DNA of 7,045 nucleotides from Archaeoglobaceae archaeon. Its GTDB lineage: Archaea > Halobacteriota > Archaeoglobi > Archaeoglobales > Archaeoglobaceae. Both the position numbers and the translations under genes were made by a program. Under the pieces are notes generated by a model that was given only the letters and a program-made list of their open reading frames with translations, was not told the DNA's origin and did no database searches. Of this stretch, positions 5,238 through 7,045 are shown piece after piece (within the stretch, counting starts at the first letter, position 1; each line of letters begins with the position of its first letter). The stretch is taken from assembly GCA_027066965.1 (NCBI GenBank), contig JAMOMT010000155.1:1-7045 (forward strand). Reading direction: 5' to 3'.

Positions 5238-6532
5238 AGCTTTCCAGCTCTGAGCTTTTCTAGTAGCTCCTTTGCGTAGTCCATCTTTATCCTTCTCTCC
5301 TTCACCATTATCTCAACTATCCTGTCAACTTCCTCAGCTTTTGCTCCAGCCGTGATTGCAAGGTTTCTTGCGTGTAACTCCATATGCCCCCTCTGAATTC
5401 CCTCCGTAGCTAGAGCCCTGAGAGCTGCGAAGTTTTGAGCTAGGCCAACTGCTGCCAAAATTCTCGAAAGCTCCTCAGCCGTGCTTATGCCAAGGATCTT
5501 TAGGCATATCCTTGCGAGCGGGTTAACTCTCGTAGCTCCTCCAACGACTCCTATTGCTGTTGGTATCTCTATCGTTCCCACAAGATCTCCATCTTCGTTC
5601 ACTTCGTAGCAAGTTAGCGGTTTGTACCCTCCGTGGAATGCAGCGTAGCTGTGAGCTCCAGCCTCAACAGCTCTGAAGTCGTTACCAGTTGCTATTACAA
5701 CAGCGGAAACGCCATTCATTATGCCCTTGTTGTGGGTTGCACACCTGAAAGGATCTGCTTTAGCGAAGGCGTATGCCTGCATTATTCCCTCCACAGCATC
5801 CTCTCCACCGATCTCTTTCTTGGCGAAAACGGCTTTAGCTCTTGCAAGCCTGTACCTCGCAAGGTTGGAGACTATCCTGAGCCTGACTTTTCCACCGCTC
5901 AGCTTCTCGAGGAGGGGAGCAACGGCCTCTGCCATAGTGTTAACGGCATTGGCTCCCATCGCATCCCTCACGTCAACGAGAAGGTGAACAACAACCATCG
6001 GGCCCAGCATGGTGTCGATGACCCTGACTTCTATGTCTCTGCAACCTCCTCCAAGTTTCACGAGCATCGAGTCCTGCTCGTTCGCCTTCTCGATTATCTC
6101 GTCCTTGTTTCTTAGGATTTCCATCTTCGCAGCGAACGGGTTTTTGACCTTGGTTATCTGAACCTGCCCTATCATTACTGGAGGTGTAACGTCTGTGACA
6201 AAACCTCCCTTAGCTCTCGCCATCTTTGCAGCGTTGCTCGCAGCGGCAACGACGCTCGGCTCCTCTATCGCCATCGGGATCAGGTAATCCTTCCCGTCGA
6301 TCAGGAAGTTGGTTGCGATTCCGAGGGGTAACTCGAAAGTTCCTATCACGTTCTCTATCATCCTGTCCGCTATGTCCAGGCTCAAGCCCTGTTTGAGCAG
6401 GAGTTCCTTTTCCTCTTCGGTAAGACCCGCGAACTCGGCAACTTTTTCGAGTCTCTCCTCAACGCTCAGCTTGTAAAAACCGGGGATTCTTGACGTTTTC
6501 TCAGACTTTTTCTCGGATTCCGAAGAAGACAT
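5234..6532 (-). CDS. mvaA: HMG-CoA reductase, class II (bacterial type)
   Basis: This 432-residue soluble enzyme reduces HMG-CoA to mevalonate, the committed step toward the isoprenoid chains of archaeal lipids. It lacks the class I membrane anchor and follows the Pseudomonas mevalonii type throughout. By recalled alignment the catalytic residues are Glu91 (EEPSVVAAAS), Lys269 (THNKGIMNG), Asp285 (GNDFRAVEAGAH) and His383 (QRGHMELHARN), matching E83, K267, D283 and H381. DVRDAMGANAVNTMAEAVAP (187-206) is almost unchanged from bacteria. Asp154 (EQDSML) aligns with P. mevalonii Asp146, which favours NAD(H); the A. fulgidus enzyme is reported to use both coenzymes. A 14-residue Ser/Lys/Glu tail precedes the conserved IPGFYKLS. 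Weak ribosome site GGCGAT lies 6 nt before the ATG. In an archaeon this points to old transfer from bacteria. The biosynthetic direction is inferred from archaeal lipid needs. Confidence 0.96.
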   Translation of the reverse strand: MSSSESEKKSEKTSRIPGFYKLSVEERLEKVAEFAGLTEEEKELLLKQGLSLDIADRMIENVIGTFELPLGIATNFLIDGKDYLIPMAIEEPSVVAAASNAAKMARAKGGFVTDVTPPVMIGQVQITKVKNPFAAKMEILRNKDEIIEKANEQDSMLVKLGGGCRDIEVRVIDTMLGPMVVVHLLVDVRDAMGANAVNTMAEAVAPLLEKLSGGKVRLRIVSNLARYRLARAKAVFAKKEIGGEDAVEGIMQAYAFAKADPFRCATHNKGIMNGVSAVVIATGNDFRAVEAGAHSYAAFHGGYKPLTCYEVNEDGDLVGTIEIPTAIGVVGGATRVNPLARICLKILGISTAEELSRILAAVGLAQNFAALRALATEGIQRGHMELHARNLAITAGAKAEEVDRIVEIMVKERRIKMDYAKELLEKLRAGKL

Positions 6533-6538
6533 GATTTT

Positions 6539-6560
6539 ATCGCCTGCTCAATATTAAAAA
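6539..6560 (-). promoter_or_regulatory. HMG-CoA reductase promoter and ribosome site
   Basis: TTTTTAATAT on the minus strand (6551-6560) is a TATA candidate only about 24 bp before the start codon, which would make the message nearly leaderless. Yet GGCGAT (6539-6544) resembles a ribosome site at sensible spacing. An alternative AT-rich stretch (6588-6600) would give a leader of about 35 nt, but it lies directly behind the H/ACA candidate. The true start cannot be settled by eye. Confidence 0.4.
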
Positions 6561-6598
6561 ACACTTTCGTTATCCGGGGAATTTACCGCTGAATAATT

Positions 6599-6658
6599 AT
6601 TTGTAGCCCGCCGTGTGGTTTCCCCATCACCTTTCAGGGGACGCATGGCTGGCGGGCC
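6599..6658 (-). ncRNA. Candidate H/ACA box pseudouridylation guide RNA
   Basis: On the minus strand a single hairpin has every part of an archaeal H/ACA guide. The lower stem is GCCCGCC/GGCGGGC (6657-6651 with 6612-6606), plus a G-U pair. An internal pocket follows, AGCCATGCG on the 5' side and AACCACAC on the 3' side. The upper stem is TCCCC/GGGGA (6641-6637 with 6625-6621). The tip is a kink-loop, CTGA-AAG-GTGATG (6637-6625), of the L7Ae-binding box C'/D' type with tandem G-A pairs. The lower stem ends one base before ACA (6604-6602). The upper stem is 16 nt from ACA, within or next to the usual 14-16 nt. No protein reading of this stretch is convincing. The pocket can pair with conserved archaeal 16S helix 34 sequence around U1052 (E. 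coli numbering). The fold is seen; the target is inferred from a remembered rRNA sequence. Confidence 0.75.
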
Positions 6659-6759
6659 TTTCAACGCCTTACCTTAGTTGTTGTGACGCTAAAAATCGTT
6701 TTCGGTTGTTGAACGTTTACCAACACGTTTTAATTAATTTTAGTTTCGATATAATAAAG

Positions 6760-6832
6760 TGGGCTCGCCCGGATTCGAACCGGGGACCACCGCCTCGTAA
6801 GGGCGGCGTCATAACCACTAGACCACGAGCCC
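6760..6832 (-). tRNA. tRNA-Val (anticodon TAC)
   Basis: The minus strand folds into a 73-nt cloverleaf with a perfect 7-bp acceptor stem GGGCTCG/CGAGCCC, a D arm beginning GTCT, anticodon stem CCGCC/GGCGG with loop CTTACGA, and T stem CCCGG/CCGGG with loop TTCGAAT. Anticodon TAC (plus-strand 6797-6799) reads GUA-type valine codons. The discriminator is A73 (position 6760). CCA is not encoded and no intron is seen. The 5' end is only 23 nt past the stop codon of the upstream gene on the same strand. Confidence 0.97.
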
Positions 6833-6854
6833 TCAGAACTTCTAAGACAGCGGA

Positions 6855-6862
6855 CTTATGAA
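6855..6862 (-). promoter_or_regulatory. tRNA-Val TATA box overlapping an upstream stop codon
   Basis: TTCATAAG on the minus strand is centred about 26 bp upstream of the tRNA-Val 5' end. It matches seven of eight bases of the tRNA-Ala element TTCATAAA. It contains the last serine codon and the TAA stop (6856-6858) of the upstream reading frame. Confidence 0.6.
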
Positions 6863-7045
6863 GGTTGCGGTTCTTTGTTCCTACCTTCAAGCCTCTTAGA
6901 GCAGACTCTTAAAACGTTCCTCACTCTCTTCCTCTCCCATATCCCACCGAGCTTCATAGCCGCTTTTTTAACACTTCCACACTCGAGAAACAACTCTAAA
7001 ATTCTCTTTTCCTCCTCGCTGAGCTCGAGCTCCTTTAGCGCTCTT
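6856..7045 (-). CDS. Partial C terminus of a helix-turn-helix-like protein
   Basis: The last 62 codons and stop of a minus-strand gene run off the right end of the window. The visible residues include ELSEEEKRILELFLECGSVK, then KAAMKLGG, then a basic helix (WERKRVRNVLRVCSKRLE). The spacing (helix, G-S-V-x-x-A-A-x-x-L turn, second basic helix) looks like a sigma-region-4 or winged HTH DNA-binding unit, so this could be the end of a small transcription regulator. That is inference from a short fragment. The stop codon lies inside the tRNA-Val TATA box. The start, full length and family are outside the window. Confidence 0.65.
   Translation of the reverse strand, partial: RALKELELSEEEKRILELFLECGSVKKAAMKLGGIWERKRVRNVLRVCSKRLEGRNKEPQPS

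Noticed and set aside
5633..6115. Plus-strand frames opposite HMG-CoA reductase
   Set aside because: They are complements of conserved catalytic regions of the real gene.
6677..6711. Two GTTGTTG direct repeats 28 bp apart upstream of the H/ACA candidate
   Set aside because: There are only two short copies, so neither a CRISPR array nor a clear operator is supported.
6613..6861. Plus-strand 82-codon reading frame
   Set aside because: It covers the H/ACA candidate and the antisense of tRNA-Val; the translated PDSNRGPPP-type string is the usual artefact of reading an antisense tRNA.
1..7045. Mobile element, CRISPR or defence island
   Set aside because: No transposase, integrase, terminal repeats, spaced identical repeats or defence genes are visible; the content is housekeeping chromosome.

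Overview
The window reads as part of a thermophilic archaeal chromosome, most likely from the Archaeoglobales (Archaeoglobus, Ferroglobus or Geoglobus type). This is an inference. It rests on archaeal-type serine hydroxymethyltransferase and aspartate kinase, a class II (bacterial-type) HMG-CoA reductase as known from Archaeoglobus, tRNA genes without encoded CCA, TATA-type promoters at archaeal spacing, GGTGAT/GGAGG ribosome sites and a candidate H/ACA guide RNA with a kink-loop. I could not run any search, so the genus is not settled.

Layout from left to right: tRNA-Ala(GGC) on minus (5-76); a 53-bp gap holding a TATA-like element that could serve both directions; an MFS transporter on plus (130-1194); a T-rich terminator; a long coiled-coil protein on minus (1292-2152) with a structured 108-nt upstream region; glyA on minus (2261-3556); a 214-bp divergent promoter region with nested inverted repeats; aspartate kinase on plus (3771-5186); a long hairpin spanning both convergent stop codons; class II HMG-CoA reductase on minus (5234-6532); a candidate H/ACA small RNA on minus (about 6599-6658); tRNA-Val(TAC) on minus (6760-6832); and the C-terminal 62 codons of an unidentified helix-turn-helix-like protein on minus (6856 to the window end).

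The metabolic genes are chromosomal housekeeping functions: one-carbon and glycine metabolism (GlyA), the first step of the aspartate family of amino acids (aspartate kinase) and mevalonate formation for isoprenoid ether lipids (HMG-CoA reductase). They look like separately promoted units rather than one operon. I see no mobile element, CRISPR array, defence system or replication origin.

The most interesting signals are not the enzymes. They are the H/ACA-like RNA whose pocket can be matched to the conserved 16S helix 34 sequence beside C1054; a three-part set of mutually exclusive inverted repeats ahead of aspartate kinase that could hide its ribosome site; a mirror-symmetric 14-21-14 spacing of polar motifs in the two halves of the coiled-coil protein; and the packing of tRNA promoters into neighbouring genes.
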